Shown: positions 10,336 through 20,092, counted from the first letter of the stretch. The stretch is 64,000 nt of DNA from Shewanella livingstonensis (GCF_003855395.1 NZ_CP034015.1:2180001-2244000); one strand, 5' to 3'. Notes: a model not told the origin generated them from the letters alone. Made by a program: numbers and translations.

Positions 10336-10767
10336 CTATTCGTCAGCATGATCACAGGTATCATTGGTACAACGTCCATAAAGGTACAGGCTATGGTGAG
10401 TCAGTTTGATATTGTGTCGCATGGCGATTTCGTCTTGGCGACGTTCAATGACATCGTCAGTAAACTCAATTACTTTATCGCAGGTTAAACACACCAAATG
10501 ATCATGGTGTTGTTGAGTGGATAATTCAAACACCGCTTTACCACTTTCAAAATGATGACGATTAAGAATGCCCGCATCATCAAACTGGTTTAATACTCTA
10601 TACACTGTAGCAAGGCCAATTTCTTCGCCAATTTCGAGTAACTTTTTGTATAAGTCTTCTGCACTGATGTGCTGATTATCAGTTTCTTGCATCAGTTCTA
10701 GAATTTTAACTCGCGGCAGAGTTATTTTTAATCCGGCTTTTTTTAGCGTTTGATTTCCATCTGTCAT
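10336..10767 (-). CDS. fur: Ferric uptake regulator Fur
   Basis: The protein has about 143 residues. Fur is the iron-dependent dimeric repressor of iron acquisition genes. The N-terminal winged helix (LKKAGLKITLPRVKILELM, then GLATVYRVLNQFDDAGI) is followed by the metal-binding dimerisation region with HHDHLVCLTCDKVIEF and a second Cys pair (CTNDTC). The open frame extends 18 codons upstream, but the ATG at 10765-10767 gives MTDGNQTLKKAGLKITLPR, the standard Fur start. It is divergent from cobB with a 360-base spacer. Confidence 0.95.
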   Translation of the reverse strand: MTDGNQTLKKAGLKITLPRVKILELMQETDNQHISAEDLYKKLLEIGEEIGLATVYRVLNQFDDAGILNRHHFESGKAVFELSTQQHHDHLVCLTCDKVIEFTDDVIERRQDEIAMRHNIKLTHHSLYLYGRCTNDTCDHADE

Positions 10768-11127
10768 TGCTAATCTCTTGATTGCAGAACCAATCGGTTC
10801 ATCGGTGGATATTCTAATCATTATATGTCTTGAGTCTCAAAACATAAACCTCTTAAGGTGCTTAATCAACCAATATGGAAGATATTTAGTAAAACATCCA
10901 CTTAAGTTGATATTATTTGTTATACATCGCTCAATAAACTTACTTATACTAAGGGATTATTGTGATAATTTTGTTATCCGATATCATGATGAGATCTATA
11001 AAATGATTTGTTTGTGATTTTTTATATTCTCTAATGACAACATTTTGTAACGTGAGAGCGTATTTTTGATATGGTTATAGAACGTTAATGGCATTGTATT
11101 TTACACCATCAAAATAAAGGACAAACA
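10768..11127. promoter_or_regulatory. Divergent fur-cobB control region
   Basis: This 360-base AT-rich region has no convincing gene. Reading toward fur there is a TATAAT hexamer (10820-10825), embedded in ATAATGAT, which resembles half of a Fur box. Nearer cobB, GATAA (10964-10968) and TTATC (10974-10978) form an inverted repeat that also resembles a degenerate Fur box. Fur autoregulation is common in the family; these sites are pattern matches only. Confidence 0.35.
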
Positions 11128-11850
11128 ATGTACCGGCAAATTGTCGTGCTGACCGGCGCAGGTATTTCAGCTGAATCGGGAATGAGCACATTTAGAGACC
11201 AACATGGTTTATGGGAGCAGCATCATATTGAAGATGTTGCTACTCCTGAAGGCTATGCTAGAGATATCGAATTAGTCGAGCGTTTCTATAATAGTCGCTG
11301 GCAGCAATTACTCAGTGATGACGTTACTCCTAATGCAGCCCATTTAGCACTAGCGAAACTTGAAACAGAATTTACCGGCGAACTGTTAGTCATAACTCAA
11401 AATGTTGACGATTTACATGAGCGAGCAGGCTCTAAACGATTACTGCATATGCACGGTGAATTAGCAAAAGGTCGATGCCCACAATCGCTGCAAACCTTTG
11501 TATTACGTGAACCTTTCGGTGTTGATAATTGCTGCACCTGTTGCATACCCGGTAAGCGCCTGCGGCCACATATTGTGTGGTTTGGGGAAATGCCTTTTGG
11601 TATGGACAGAATTCACGATGCCTTAGATAATTGTGACTTATTTATTGCGATTGGTACATCGGGTACGGTTTACCCTGCGGCAGGTTTTGTCGATAGTGCC
11701 AATCATCAAGGTGCTCAAACCGTGGAGGTTAACCTTGATCCTGCAGATCGCCATAGCCAATTTCAATACCATTTTACCGGTAAAGCGGGTGCTATCTTAC
11801 CTAAGTTAGTCGACGATATTTTAGCGGGTAAGGTGATTGGTAGTGAGTGA
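11128..11850 (+). CDS. cobB: NAD-dependent protein deacylase (sirtuin)
   Basis: The 240-residue class III sirtuin removes acetyl and, in this subgroup, succinyl groups from lysines using NAD. Visible: GAGISAESGMSTFRD (about 10-24), TQNVDDLHERAGS, the catalytic His in HMHGE, zinc-binding Cys residues (C.., CCTCC), and WFGEMPFGMD. Tyr54 and Arg57 (FYNSR) match the YxxR pair that recognises acidic acyl groups in E. coli CobB. Its end overlaps the next gene by 8 bases, so the pair is cotranscribed. The start ATG follows AAAGGACAAACA, with AAAGGA as ribosome site. Confidence 0.93.
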   Translation: MYRQIVVLTGAGISAESGMSTFRDQHGLWEQHHIEDVATPEGYARDIELVERFYNSRWQQLLSDDVTPNAAHLALAKLETEFTGELLVITQNVDDLHERAGSKRLLHMHGELAKGRCPQSLQTFVLREPFGVDNCCTCCIPGKRLRPHIVWFGEMPFGMDRIHDALDNCDLFIAIGTSGTVYPAAGFVDSANHQGAQTVEVNLDPADRHSQFQYHFTGKAGAILPKLVDDILAGKVIGSE

Positions 11851-12328
11851 AACATTATTAGAGCAAGCCGTTAGTGACGTGATGCCGACAAAGCTGGCGA
11901 TTATTATGCGTGGTTTGCCTGGCAGTGGTAAGTCTTATTGGGTTGAACAATTTATAACGACTCAAGGTGTTGAACGGGCTATTCATATCCGTCAATGTGG
12001 CCTATTTTCAACGGATAGGTATTTTTATGAGCAAGGGCACTATCGTTTTAATCCACAGAAAATTGGTCAATTTCATCAGGCTAATTTAACCGCATTTATT
12101 CAGGCCATGGCCAATAGTGAACCGATTGTGATTTGTGATAATACTAATATCGCAAAGTGGGAGTTTATGGCTTATGAGGCTGCAGCCAAAGCATTGGGTT
12201 ATCAAGTTAACGTGGTGCAGATAGGACAACCTAATAATGATCAACATCAACAACTTTGCGCCCAACGAAATCAACATCACGTTTCATTAGTGCATATTAA
12301 AAAAATGGCTCAGTTGTTTGAACCATAG
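11843..12328 (+). CDS. P-loop AAA/kinase-like ATPase, polynucleotide-kinase-like fold
   Basis: The protein has about 161 residues with a clear Walker A motif GLPGSGKS near residues 24-31, STDRYFYEQGHYRFN after it, and VICDNTNI as a probable Walker B/D block. This arrangement is typical of small N4BP2/polynucleotide-kinase-type P-loop proteins of unknown substrate. The start is uncertain. GTG 11843 has AAGGTG upstream and overlaps the end of cobB, which I prefer; ATG 11882 would still keep the P loop but has no visible ribosome site. Overlap with cobB suggests cotranslation. The specific function is unknown. Confidence 0.75.
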   Translation: MSETLLEQAVSDVMPTKLAIIMRGLPGSGKSYWVEQFITTQGVERAIHIRQCGLFSTDRYFYEQGHYRFNPQKIGQFHQANLTAFIQAMANSEPIVICDNTNIAKWEFMAYEAAAKALGYQVNVVQIGQPNNDQHQQLCAQRNQHHVSLVHIKKMAQLFEP

Positions 12329-12353
12329 TCGTTACAGTCAGAGTTGTTTAGAT

Positions 12354-12380
12354 AAAAAAGGCGCATAATGCGCCTTTTTT
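12354..12380. terminator. Bidirectional intrinsic terminator
   Basis: GGCGCA (12360-12365) and TGCGCC (12369-12374) form the stem, with six A on the left and six T on the right. It serves both the cobB operon (plus) and the convergent nucleotidase gene (minus). Confidence 0.9.
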
Positions 12381-12399
12381 ATGGTTGATTTGCGAGTAA

Positions 12400-14499
12400 C
12401 TATTTCGCGGCAACAGGTGTTGTTAAGTCGATGCTATAAATCGCAAAGCCAGCTACAACATCAGCTGTTTTAGGTAACTTCACCATTTTACGTTGTTGAT
12501 TATCAGCAACGAACTTGTCGGCAACATCGCTGTCTTGGGTTTCAAAACGAATGTCTAATGCAACAGTCGCATTATCAATAGTTTTAAAATCCCAGTTGTA
12601 ATCAGCTGATGGATCAACCATAGCATCATATCCGCCGGTAGCATTAGGTTGTGATTGTTCAGTGATATAAGCAGACAATGCATCACGGTTAGTATCAGGC
12701 AGTTCAAGCACCACGTGGTCAGAACCGGTACCGGCAAATGAACCACCAAAAGCACGGTAGTTATTTGATGCCACAACAAATGACATCGCTGCTAATTCAT
12801 CACCCGTAATAACCGTTCCGTCAGGTGCTGTGTATGTTAAGTCAACAATACGATTTGCGTCAGCATTAACAACTGCGCAGTTACGGTCAAACTTAGTGGG
12901 TTGAGTTACATCAATTTTGTACGTTAAGCCATCGATAACATCGAAATTATAGGTTGGGTGACCTGCGCGATTAATCAAATTTTGTGGAGCACTAACGCTT
13001 GGGTCAATTTGATTAAACTGATTTGCAGAACATTCTAACCAATCTTTTAACTCCGCACCGGTCGCTTTAACTGCAACCATGGTATTTGGGTAAAGGTATA
13101 AGTCTGCTGCGTTCTTGTATGAAAGGTCGCCAGCATCAACTTGTACATATTGGCTTGCATCTCCTTCGGCATAACGTCCACCGGCTTTAAATGGTGCCGA
13201 TGCTGACAAGATTGGCAAATCTTTTAGATCATCAGTGATTAATGTTTTAACACGCGCTATTTGAGCATTAGATACAATCTGAACGGTTGGATCATCTTGT
13301 ACTAAGGTTAAGAAGCTGTACATGTCAGCCGCTGCAACACCAATAGGTTGGCTGACATATTCGATAGTGCCATTATGTTCAACTTCAATCGCATCGCGTA
13401 AGCTTGCTTCGCCAGTGACTAATTCAACTTTATTAGCATTGTCGTAAATAGGACGCGCTTTTGCTGTTGATTCCTCATGAATAACAGTCCATTTACCTTC
13501 TACTTGACGTACGACTAAATCAACCACACCTAGGTTATCACCCCAACGTCCTGGCATTACTGCTGGTACGCCGTTTAATAAGCCTTTAGTGACATCGGTG
13601 TTTGGTAAATCGCTATAGGTTGCAGAAGGGAACACAGAGTGGCTGTGACCAAAGAAAATAGCATCAATACCATCGACGTTGGTTAATGCATAGGTTGCGT
13701 TTTCTGCCCATGGGTCGCCAGGGTTTTCGCTTGAACCAATACCAGAGTGCGGAATCGCTAAAATAATATCAGCGCCTTCAGCTTTCATTTGTGGCACAAA
13801 TTTATTGGCCGCTTGAACAATACCTAGTACTTCAACTTTACCGTCTAAGTTTGCTTTGTCCCATTGTAAAATCTGTGGTGGAACAAAACCGATATAACCA
13901 ATTTTAATGGTTTGCTCATTACCGTCTACGTCAGTCACGACTTTCTCTTTGATGATATAAGGCGTGAACATGTTTTCATTAAATAATACGTCATCCCAAC
14001 AACCGTCTTTGTCAGCACAAATAACGTTAGCATTAATATAAGGGAAGTTTGCACCGTCTATTGATTGCTCTAGGAATGATAAACCATAGTTAAATTCGTG
14101 GTTACCGATATTACCGACTTCATAGTCTAAGGTATTCATTGCTTTGTAAACTGGGTGGGTATCGGTAAGCATGTTGCTATCAGTTTTGAATTTATTGGCA
14201 ATATAGTCGCCCATAGGGCTGCCTTGTAATAAATCGCCGTTATCAACCAATACTGAGTTGGTGACTTCAGCTCGTGCAGCATTGATTAAACTGGCGGTAC
14301 GTACAAGTCCAATTGTCTTGTCTTCTTTACCTGAATAATAGTTATAATCCATCATATTAGTATGAAGATCAGTCGTTTCCATAACTCTTAATTTGATATC
14401 AGCAGCAACGGTGATTTTTTCATCGTTATTATCTGAATTACAACCGCCCAGTCCCATTGCGCTAGCGATGACTACGGCAAGTATTTTTTTATTTAACAT
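12400..14499 (-). CDS. Lipoprotein 2',3'-cyclic-nucleotide 2'-phosphodiesterase/3'-nucleotidase (CpdB-like)
   Basis: This 699-residue exported protein begins with a lipoprotein signal, lipobox LGGC near residue 20, so it is probably anchored to a membrane and faces the periplasm or outside. The N-terminal metallophosphoesterase domain shows TTDLHTNMMDY, DNGDLLQGSPMGDY, IGNHEFNYGL and FFGHSHS, matching the binuclear metal site. The C-terminal 5'-nucleotidase domain follows (DLYLYPNTMVAVKATG, SNNYRAFGGSF). It probably degrades 2',3'-cyclic and 3'-nucleotides to nucleosides and phosphate. A divergent paralog starts at 15332 with a similar signal peptide (MLNKK). Assignment to cpdB rather than another member of the superfamily is likely but not proven. 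Confidence 0.85.
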   Translation of the reverse strand: MLNKKILAVVIASAMGLGGCNSDNNDEKITVAADIKLRVMETTDLHTNMMDYNYYSGKEDKTIGLVRTASLINAARAEVTNSVLVDNGDLLQGSPMGDYIANKFKTDSNMLTDTHPVYKAMNTLDYEVGNIGNHEFNYGLSFLEQSIDGANFPYINANVICADKDGCWDDVLFNENMFTPYIIKEKVVTDVDGNEQTIKIGYIGFVPPQILQWDKANLDGKVEVLGIVQAANKFVPQMKAEGADIILAIPHSGIGSSENPGDPWAENATYALTNVDGIDAIFFGHSHSVFPSATYSDLPNTDVTKGLLNGVPAVMPGRWGDNLGVVDLVVRQVEGKWTVIHEESTAKARPIYDNANKVELVTGEASLRDAIEVEHNGTIEYVSQPIGVAAADMYSFLTLVQDDPTVQIVSNAQIARVKTLITDDLKDLPILSASAPFKAGGRYAEGDASQYVQVDAGDLSYKNAADLYLYPNTMVAVKATGAELKDWLECSANQFNQIDPSVSAPQNLINRAGHPTYNFDVIDGLTYKIDVTQPTKFDRNCAVVNADANRIVDLTYTAPDGTVITGDELAAMSFVVASNNYRAFGGSFAGTGSDHVVLELPDTNRDALSAYITEQSQPNATGGYDAMVDPSADYNWDFKTIDNATVALDIRFETQDSDVADKFVADNQQRKMVKLPKTADVVAGFAIYSIDLTTPVAAK

Positions 14500-15331
14500 A
14501 TTAGTCTCTCTGTTTGTTTGACCCCGAGGCGTATTTATTATTATTTGCCTCTAACGTAGTGTTAACATTCTTTATCTATTTTGATAATAAAATGAAAACA
14601 CCTAGGCGATTATAAACCTAATAAATGAACTAATTGTGATGAAGCGCTAAATAAAATTAATTAATAAGTGATGTCGCACGATTTTTGAACGTGAAAGATG
14701 ATAGGTAATAAATTGCATGTTGCTTAAATTAATATGATTTTATTCAGTTAAACATTTCAGCTTTATATAGACACTTACTTTGACGCAAGATAAAAAATGT
14801 TTGTATGAGATAAGACTAAATAGTGTTAAACATTCAAAAAATTAACGTTTTTAAACATATTTTTATTTTAATAAATTGATTTCATTATGGATACTGCTCA
14901 ACTAACGCTGTTGGGCAGCAATCGTGAAGTAGGTTTTTTAAGGATATTACAACACCAACTTAAGCACTTGATAGTTTACTTTTCAAGCTAATAAATAGTA
15001 AATTGATTATATTTCATTCTTTGAAAAGTGATTTATATCAATTTTATTTATTGGTCTATTAATTCAATATGTCTCTTAGTGACGGCAATATGCTTAAGTA
15101 AAAATAATGGCTACATTTTCTAAAAATATTAACTTAGTTGCCAGAATGTGAGTCCGCCATCCTTATTAATTAGAGTTTTTGCACTAGGTCACGTTATTTT
15201 TGACTAACGTTCTTATAATCGAACACTAGTTGGTCATGGCGAACAATACGTCAAATAGATAATTACAATAGGCTGACAAAGTTCAGAAGGGATTTCTTCT
15301 GGGGTCAAATGACACATTAAGAGTAATGGAT
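14500..15331. other. Long AT-rich divergent intergenic region
   Basis: About 830 bases separate two divergent nucleotidase genes. It must hold both promoters. I see no open reading frame with a ribosome site, no RNA gene and no clear Pho box or CRP site. Scattered TGTGA half-sites occur (for example near 14636 and 15147) without a matching second half. Its length is unusual for this otherwise compact genome. Confidence 0.5.
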
Positions 15332-17524
15332 ATGCTAAATAAAAAAGTATTAGCGGTAGTGATTTCTGCTGCACTGGGACTAACGGCTTGTAATGGTGAT
15401 GATGAGATTGTTTATGTTGATAAACCGGTAGATAGTGCTACATCGTCAGTGGCTGTTGAAGGTAAGACACTTTCGAACACCCCTGATGTCATTGTAAAAA
15501 GTGCGATTCAAGATGCGAACGAAGTGACTATCACTATCGCGGCCACATCTGATTTACATGGGCGTCTGTTTGGTTATGATTATGCTATCGATGGCGAAGA
15601 CAAAGATGCCGGTCTAACGCGTATCGCCACTTTGTTGAAGGCAGAGCGTGCTAAAAATCCTAATATAATCTTGATCGATATCGGTGATACAGTTCAAGGA
15701 AACTCTGCACAGTTATTTAATGATCATCCCACCCATCCAGTGGTTTCAACACTAAACGCCTTAGATTATGATTTATGGGTGCCTGGTAACCATGAATTTA
15801 ACTTTGAAAGAGAGTTTGTAGACCGCAATCTAGAACATTTCAATGGTGCTGTAGTATCAAACAATATCAAGTGGGAAGAGAGTAATACTAATTATTTACG
15901 CTCTTTCCAAGTATTTGAAGTTAATGGGGCGAAAGTTGCCATTGTGGGTCTAACGCCTTCAAATATACCTAACTGGGAAGCTTCCGCTCCAGAACATTTT
16001 AAAGGGTTAAAGTTTGAGGAAGAATTAGCATCAACCCAAGCTGCAGTGGCTACATTAGTAAAAGAGTTTCAGCCTGATGTTATCGTTGGCGCTTTCCATT
16101 TAGGCAGAACGTCTGGTGGTGGCACCGGTGTTTATAAAGTAGCGGCTGTAATGGCTGATCAATTCGATGTTATTCTCGCTGGCCATGAACACGCAACGTA
16201 TATTGAAAGTATCACTAAAGGTGACGTTGGCGCCGATGTTGTGACCAAAGATATTTCAGTAGAAGCTAAACACTATGCTGAAGATAAAAGTCTAGCCGGT
16301 GTTTATGATGAATCTAACCGCGCTAATAGCGTTAAAATTATTGAACCTGGTAAATGGGGCTCAGCATTAGCTACAGCAGATATTAAGCTTAAAAAGAATA
16401 CTGCTGGTAAGTGGGAAATGGTCGACACCACGCTTGCAAATATTTCAACCAAGGATATAGAACAAGATGCAGATATAAGTGCACAGTACCAATATGTCGA
16501 TGATATGGCTAAAACTGATGCACAAGAAGTGATTGGTAAAGTTGTTGGTGTGTTTACTCCAGGTATAGGCGCAGATGAAGCGGTTCATGAAGATCTTAAT
16601 AATGAAGTAGGCAGACTTTATACCACTATTCATACCGCTAAAGTACAAGATACCCCGTTAATGGATTTCATTAACACTATTCAAATGCAAAAGTCTGGTG
16701 CTGATATTTCAGCTGCATCATTGTTCTCTGATGGCTCAAATCTTATTGACGGCCAAGAGTACGCTAAAAAAGATTCTACTCGTTTGTACCTCTACGATAA
16801 CACCTTAATCGGTGTCAATATTACAGGTGAGAATCTAAAACGTTATATGGAATGGTCATATAGCTATTTCAACCCATACCAAGATGGTGACATTACGGTG
16901 TCATTCCGTAAGGGCGCTAAGTCTTACAACTATGACCAATTTGATGGCAACATTAAGTTTGTCGTAGATCTTACTGGTGATGCACTGGCACAAACTAAGG
17001 GAGATGATGGCAAGTATCAAGTTACTAATGAAGGTAGCCGGATTGATATTTCTGAAATTAATGGCGAGCCATTTGATCCTAAGGCGACATATAAACTAGC
17101 AATTAACAGCTACCGTTACGGTTCTCAATTAAAAATGTATGGTTGGGTCTCTGCGACTGGAGAAGATAAATTCTTTGATTCGGTCAATGAAAGCGTCTAC
17201 GCAATTCGTGACATGTTAACGGAATATATACTCACCAATCAGTCAGTTAATGCAAGTGACTACACTAACAACAACTGGGAATTTAAACAGTACCAAGCGA
17301 ACGGTGCCATTACACTTGCACGTACCGATAAAGGTGCAGGTCAAGCTCTTTGGACTCAACTGGTGAACAAGGAAATTTGTGTCAAGATTGATCCAGAAAA
17401 CCCTAAATATCCAGGGATCCTTTACTCAGTTAACTTTAATGATGCTACAAGTTACTTTGCGAATCCTAACAAAGGTAATGCAGATCAAAATAAAGTCTAT
17501 GAAGGTTGTGTAGAAGCTGAATAA
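15332..17524 (+). CDS. Lipoprotein 5'-nucleotidase/cyclic phosphodiesterase family protein
   Basis: About 730 residues. A lipoprotein signal (MLNKKVLAVVISAALGLTAC) is followed by a metallophosphoesterase domain with ATSDLHGRLFGYDY, IDIGDTVQGNSAQLF, VPGNHEFNFERE and AGHEHATY, then a 5'-nucleotidase C-terminal domain. It is a diverged paralog of the CpdB-like gene across the intergenic region, and carries an extra C-terminal tail with Cys residues. The frame opens at ATG 15326, but ATG 15332 is better spaced from the AAGAG at 15319-15323 and matches the neighbour's MLNKK start. Likely role: extracellular nucleotide hydrolysis; the exact substrate is unknown. Confidence 0.82.
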   Translation: MLNKKVLAVVISAALGLTACNGDDEIVYVDKPVDSATSSVAVEGKTLSNTPDVIVKSAIQDANEVTITIAATSDLHGRLFGYDYAIDGEDKDAGLTRIATLLKAERAKNPNIILIDIGDTVQGNSAQLFNDHPTHPVVSTLNALDYDLWVPGNHEFNFEREFVDRNLEHFNGAVVSNNIKWEESNTNYLRSFQVFEVNGAKVAIVGLTPSNIPNWEASAPEHFKGLKFEEELASTQAAVATLVKEFQPDVIVGAFHLGRTSGGGTGVYKVAAVMADQFDVILAGHEHATYIESITKGDVGADVVTKDISVEAKHYAEDKSLAGVYDESNRANSVKIIEPGKWGSALATADIKLKKNTAGKWEMVDTTLANISTKDIEQDADISAQYQYVDDMAKTDAQEVIGKVVGVFTPGIGADEAVHEDLNNEVGRLYTTIHTAKVQDTPLMDFINTIQMQKSGADISAASLFSDGSNLIDGQEYAKKDSTRLYLYDNTLIGVNITGENLKRYMEWSYSYFNPYQDGDITVSFRKGAKSYNYDQFDGNIKFVVDLTGDALAQTKGDDGKYQVTNEGSRIDISEINGEPFDPKATYKLAINSYRYGSQLKMYGWVSATGEDKFFDSVNESVYAIRDMLTEYILTNQSVNASDYTNNNWEFKQYQANGAITLARTDKGAGQALWTQLVNKEICVKIDPENPKYPGILYSVNFNDATSYFANPNKGNADQNKVYEGCVEAE

Positions 17525-17542
17525 GCTACACATAACATACTC

Positions 17543-17568
17543 AAAGGCTCGGTAACGGGCCTTTTTTT
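17543..17568 (+). terminator. Intrinsic terminator after the nucleotidase gene
   Basis: AAAGGCTCG (17543-17551) pairs with CGGGCCTTT (with one G-T wobble) around a GTAA loop and is followed by a T run. It lies about 18 bases past the stop. Confidence 0.88.
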
Positions 17569-17859
17569 GACTCTATTTCCAATTTGACTCTACTGACAAG
17601 TACGTTTGTTTTAAAAATATCATAAATAATAAGCTTTTATATCACTTCAACTCTACTGGAGGCAGGTTACAGATAACAAATTTTACAACTTTTTATCTAT
17701 AACAGCTTAAGGTTTTAGTGGAGGTTATTTAATTATAGATTTTGGAGCCTGTAAATAATTTGATGCCCTTGCTAATAAAATTCATCACCAAATTTGAATC
17801 AACGTCAATCAACGTCAATCATACTTACTTTATTGAGGCTTTTTAATTAAAGGCAGCCT
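17569..17859. other. Intergenic region with a short tandem repeat
   Basis: AT-rich spacer upstream of the YibE/F gene. A 10-base unit AACGTCAATC is repeated exactly in tandem at 17801-17820, about 40 bases before the start codon. It could be a regulator site or a replication slip. No gene is seen. Confidence 0.4.
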
Positions 17860-19086
17860 ATGTTAAAAGACTACCGTTTTGCTATCCTGATCACCCTCAT
17901 TTCAACAATGTTGTTTTACTTCTCTCCTAGCTTGAGTGATAACTTTAAAGCAAAATCGTCATTGAAACAGAGTTTTGTTGACGCTAGAGTGACGAACATT
18001 ATCAGCAACGAACTGGCTCCTGATGTCAAAGTACCTTCAATATTAACCGGTAAACAAGTTTTTAATGCTGAAATATTGGAAGGCCCTGAAATAGGAACAA
18101 TAGTCGAAATTCAAAATCCACTGAGTCGCCAACATAATGTGTTGGTTGAAACTGATGATGTTTTTATCTTGATGATCCGTACTACAGATCGAGAAAAAGT
18201 TTACTGGGCCTATAATCACAAACGCTCAACGGCCATTTATTGGATGGGATTTTCTTTTGTACTACTGCTACTTTCCTTCGGTAAAAAGGAGGGGCTTCAT
18301 TCTATTGTGTCACTTTACTTTACCGCAGCGCTTATTATTGGAGTACTGATTCCAAGTATTTTTGCAGGATTCAATCCTGTGCCTATCACTATCGTGTTGA
18401 TGGGTATTAAAATTGTGGTTAATTTTATTTTAGTATCGGGCTATAACCGCAAAAGTTTTTGCGCTATGGGTGGAACCTTGCTGGGGGTTATTGCTGCAGG
18501 CGTAATGGCGCAAGTATTCGGTGAATTTGCTCATCTATCTGGTATTTACCTCGATAAAGGCGAGGACGTTATCTATATATCTAATCAAGTCATACAGGTT
18601 AGATGGTTAATGTTTGTTGCCATTATGATATCGGCATTAGGTGCGGTTATGGACGTAGCCATCTCCATTGCTTCTGCTTATAACGAGCTGAGAATTACTG
18701 ACCCAAAACTTTCACCAACCCAGTTAATGCGAGCCAGTATGAACATCGGTAGAGATATTATGGGAACGATGACAAATACGCTAATCTTAGCTTTTGCAGG
18801 TAGCTCTCTCACTACCATTATGATGGTGTGGGGCTTAGATATGCCTCTGACACAATTTATCAATACTCCGGTTATCGCATTGGCAATTATCCATGCATTA
18901 GCGGGTAGTGTAGGGATTGTGCTTACGATTCCACTGACGGCATGGCTAGCGAGATATATGCTAAGTCCACCAAGTATACCGCCAGTAACTGACAACGAAA
19001 CAGTGTCAATACCCTCTATTGATGAGATGGTTACTCATTCGATTAACGTTGATCCCACCATGGTCATTAGCTCAGGCAATGAATAA
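17860..19086 (+). CDS. YibE/F family membrane protein
   Basis: The 408-residue protein has an N-terminal membrane anchor (about 9-26), an extracytoplasmic domain of roughly 100 residues, then about seven to eight transmembrane segments. The block MDVAISIASAYNELRITDP followed by GRDIMGTMTNTLILAFAGSSL is characteristic of the YibE/F family. Members have been linked to divalent metal or other transport, but the function is not firmly established. It stands alone between terminators or gaps. The Shine-Dalgarno sequence before ATG 17860 is AAAGG (AAAGGCAGCCT). Confidence 0.8.
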   Translation: MLKDYRFAILITLISTMLFYFSPSLSDNFKAKSSLKQSFVDARVTNIISNELAPDVKVPSILTGKQVFNAEILEGPEIGTIVEIQNPLSRQHNVLVETDDVFILMIRTTDREKVYWAYNHKRSTAIYWMGFSFVLLLLSFGKKEGLHSIVSLYFTAALIIGVLIPSIFAGFNPVPITIVLMGIKIVVNFILVSGYNRKSFCAMGGTLLGVIAAGVMAQVFGEFAHLSGIYLDKGEDVIYISNQVIQVRWLMFVAIMISALGAVMDVAISIASAYNELRITDPKLSPTQLMRASMNIGRDIMGTMTNTLILAFAGSSLTTIMMVWGLDMPLTQFINTPVIALAIIHALAGSVGIVLTIPLTAWLARYMLSPPSIPPVTDNETVSIPSIDEMVTHSINVDPTMVISSGNE

Positions 19087-19624
19087 TGATGCTTAAAAAT
19101 AGGGATACGATATAAATTGTTTAGCTTATTGTTTCAACTAGGTGGCAAGGTGTTGGAATGTATTTTACCTGGATGGCCACAATACCAAATATAATTAACC
19201 TCAATAGTATTCACCAAAGTAGGGCTTGCTGGACATTAACTATTATCATGATTTATTGCAGTAATAATGCAATTTTTGCTTACATACGAGTAAATAATCT
19301 ACAGTGTTGATGTAGGCAAAAGGAAATTGGGTTGATGATGTCTTATGAGATAAAAAAGGATTTTCTATATCATGTGGCGTTATCAGTTCTGCGTTAAATC
19401 ATATGTCACTGGTGTATATTGAAATAGTGACATTGAGCAGGCATTTTGGCCTAACACTATGGCAATGTTGGGCTGCCGCAGTTTAGAAAGAAAACGTTAT
19501 TATGAAATCCTTTTGATTTTATATTCGAAATCGAGTCATAAGATGTTGCTAATTTAATCGTTTGCATGCTTTTAAAATCTTATGCTACCTATTGGGGCAT
19601 AAAGGTTTTCATTAGCGTGTAACA
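19087..19624. other. Non-coding spacer, about 540 bases
   Basis: No open frame with a ribosome site was found on either strand, and no repeat, RNA gene or recognisable gene remnant. It separates the YibE/F gene from the terminator of the convergent porin operon. Confidence 0.4.
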
Positions 19625-19627
19625 AAA

Positions 19628-19660
19628 AAAGCCGAGCAACCATTTGGCTGTTCGGCTTTG
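19628..19660 (-). terminator. Intrinsic terminator of the porin/PstS-like operon
   Basis: AAAGCCGA (left) and TCGGCTTT (right) form the base of a stem with a short extension and loop around 19636-19650. On the minus strand the stem runs into a T run (the A run at 19623-19629 read in reverse). It lies about 40 bases after the last gene. Confidence 0.8.
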
Positions 19661-19696
19661 CAACAATGACTTTAGGAGTGAATTAACACCTTGTTA

Positions 19697-20092
19697 TTAT
19701 GGCTTAATAATAACTTTTACTGTGGCATCAACATCAGCTTCATCAATATAGCCAATAGCATTAGGATTAGTGGCTATTACAGATTTCATTGCACTGGCAC
19801 CTGCAACAGTCGCGGGTGGAGTACCTTTACCGGTAAAAACTTGCTTAGACCAAAATGCTTTAAGCTGTGCATCTGATTTACCGGTTACGGCTTGATGAAA
19901 CTCGCTGCGTACTGGATTGCCTTCTTCTAACTCGTAAACCACGACTGAAGAATCACCTTTACCTAAAAAAGCTTTTTTAACATCATTAATTGAGATGTCT
20001 GCAGCAGCAGGATTGCCAATGACCACAACCGCAGCATTAGCTGAGGTAACGGCGGTTAAACTTAGTACTAAAATAGTCAGTAACTTGTTCAT
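19697..20092 (-). CDS. Small periplasmic phosphate-ABC-type substrate-binding protein (PstS-like)
   Basis: About 131 residues with a cleavable signal peptide (MNKLLTILVLSLTAVTSANA). The remainder resembles half of a PBP-like domain: DISINDVKKAFLGKG, FWSKQVFTGKGTPPATV, and AIGYIDEADV near the end. These features occur in short phosphate-binding-protein relatives that lack the rest of an ABC system. The start at 20092 is preferred over 20098 because AAGGGG lies 7 bases upstream of it. It follows the porin gene by about a dozen bases, so the two are cotranscribed. Phosphate as ligand is a family inference, and no pst permease genes are nearby. Confidence 0.75.
   Translation of the reverse strand: MNKLLTILVLSLTAVTSANAAVVVIGNPAAADISINDVKKAFLGKGDSSVVVYELEEGNPVRSEFHQAVTGKSDAQLKAFWSKQVFTGKGTPPATVAGASAMKSVIATNPNAIGYIDEADVDATVKVIIKP

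Noticed and set aside
10306..11017. Plus-strand frames over and near fur
   Set aside because: They are shadows of fur and of its control region, with poor composition and no ribosome sites.
17801..17820. Tandem 10-base repeat as a CRISPR or iteron array
   Set aside because: Only two units, with no spacers and no replication or cas genes nearby.
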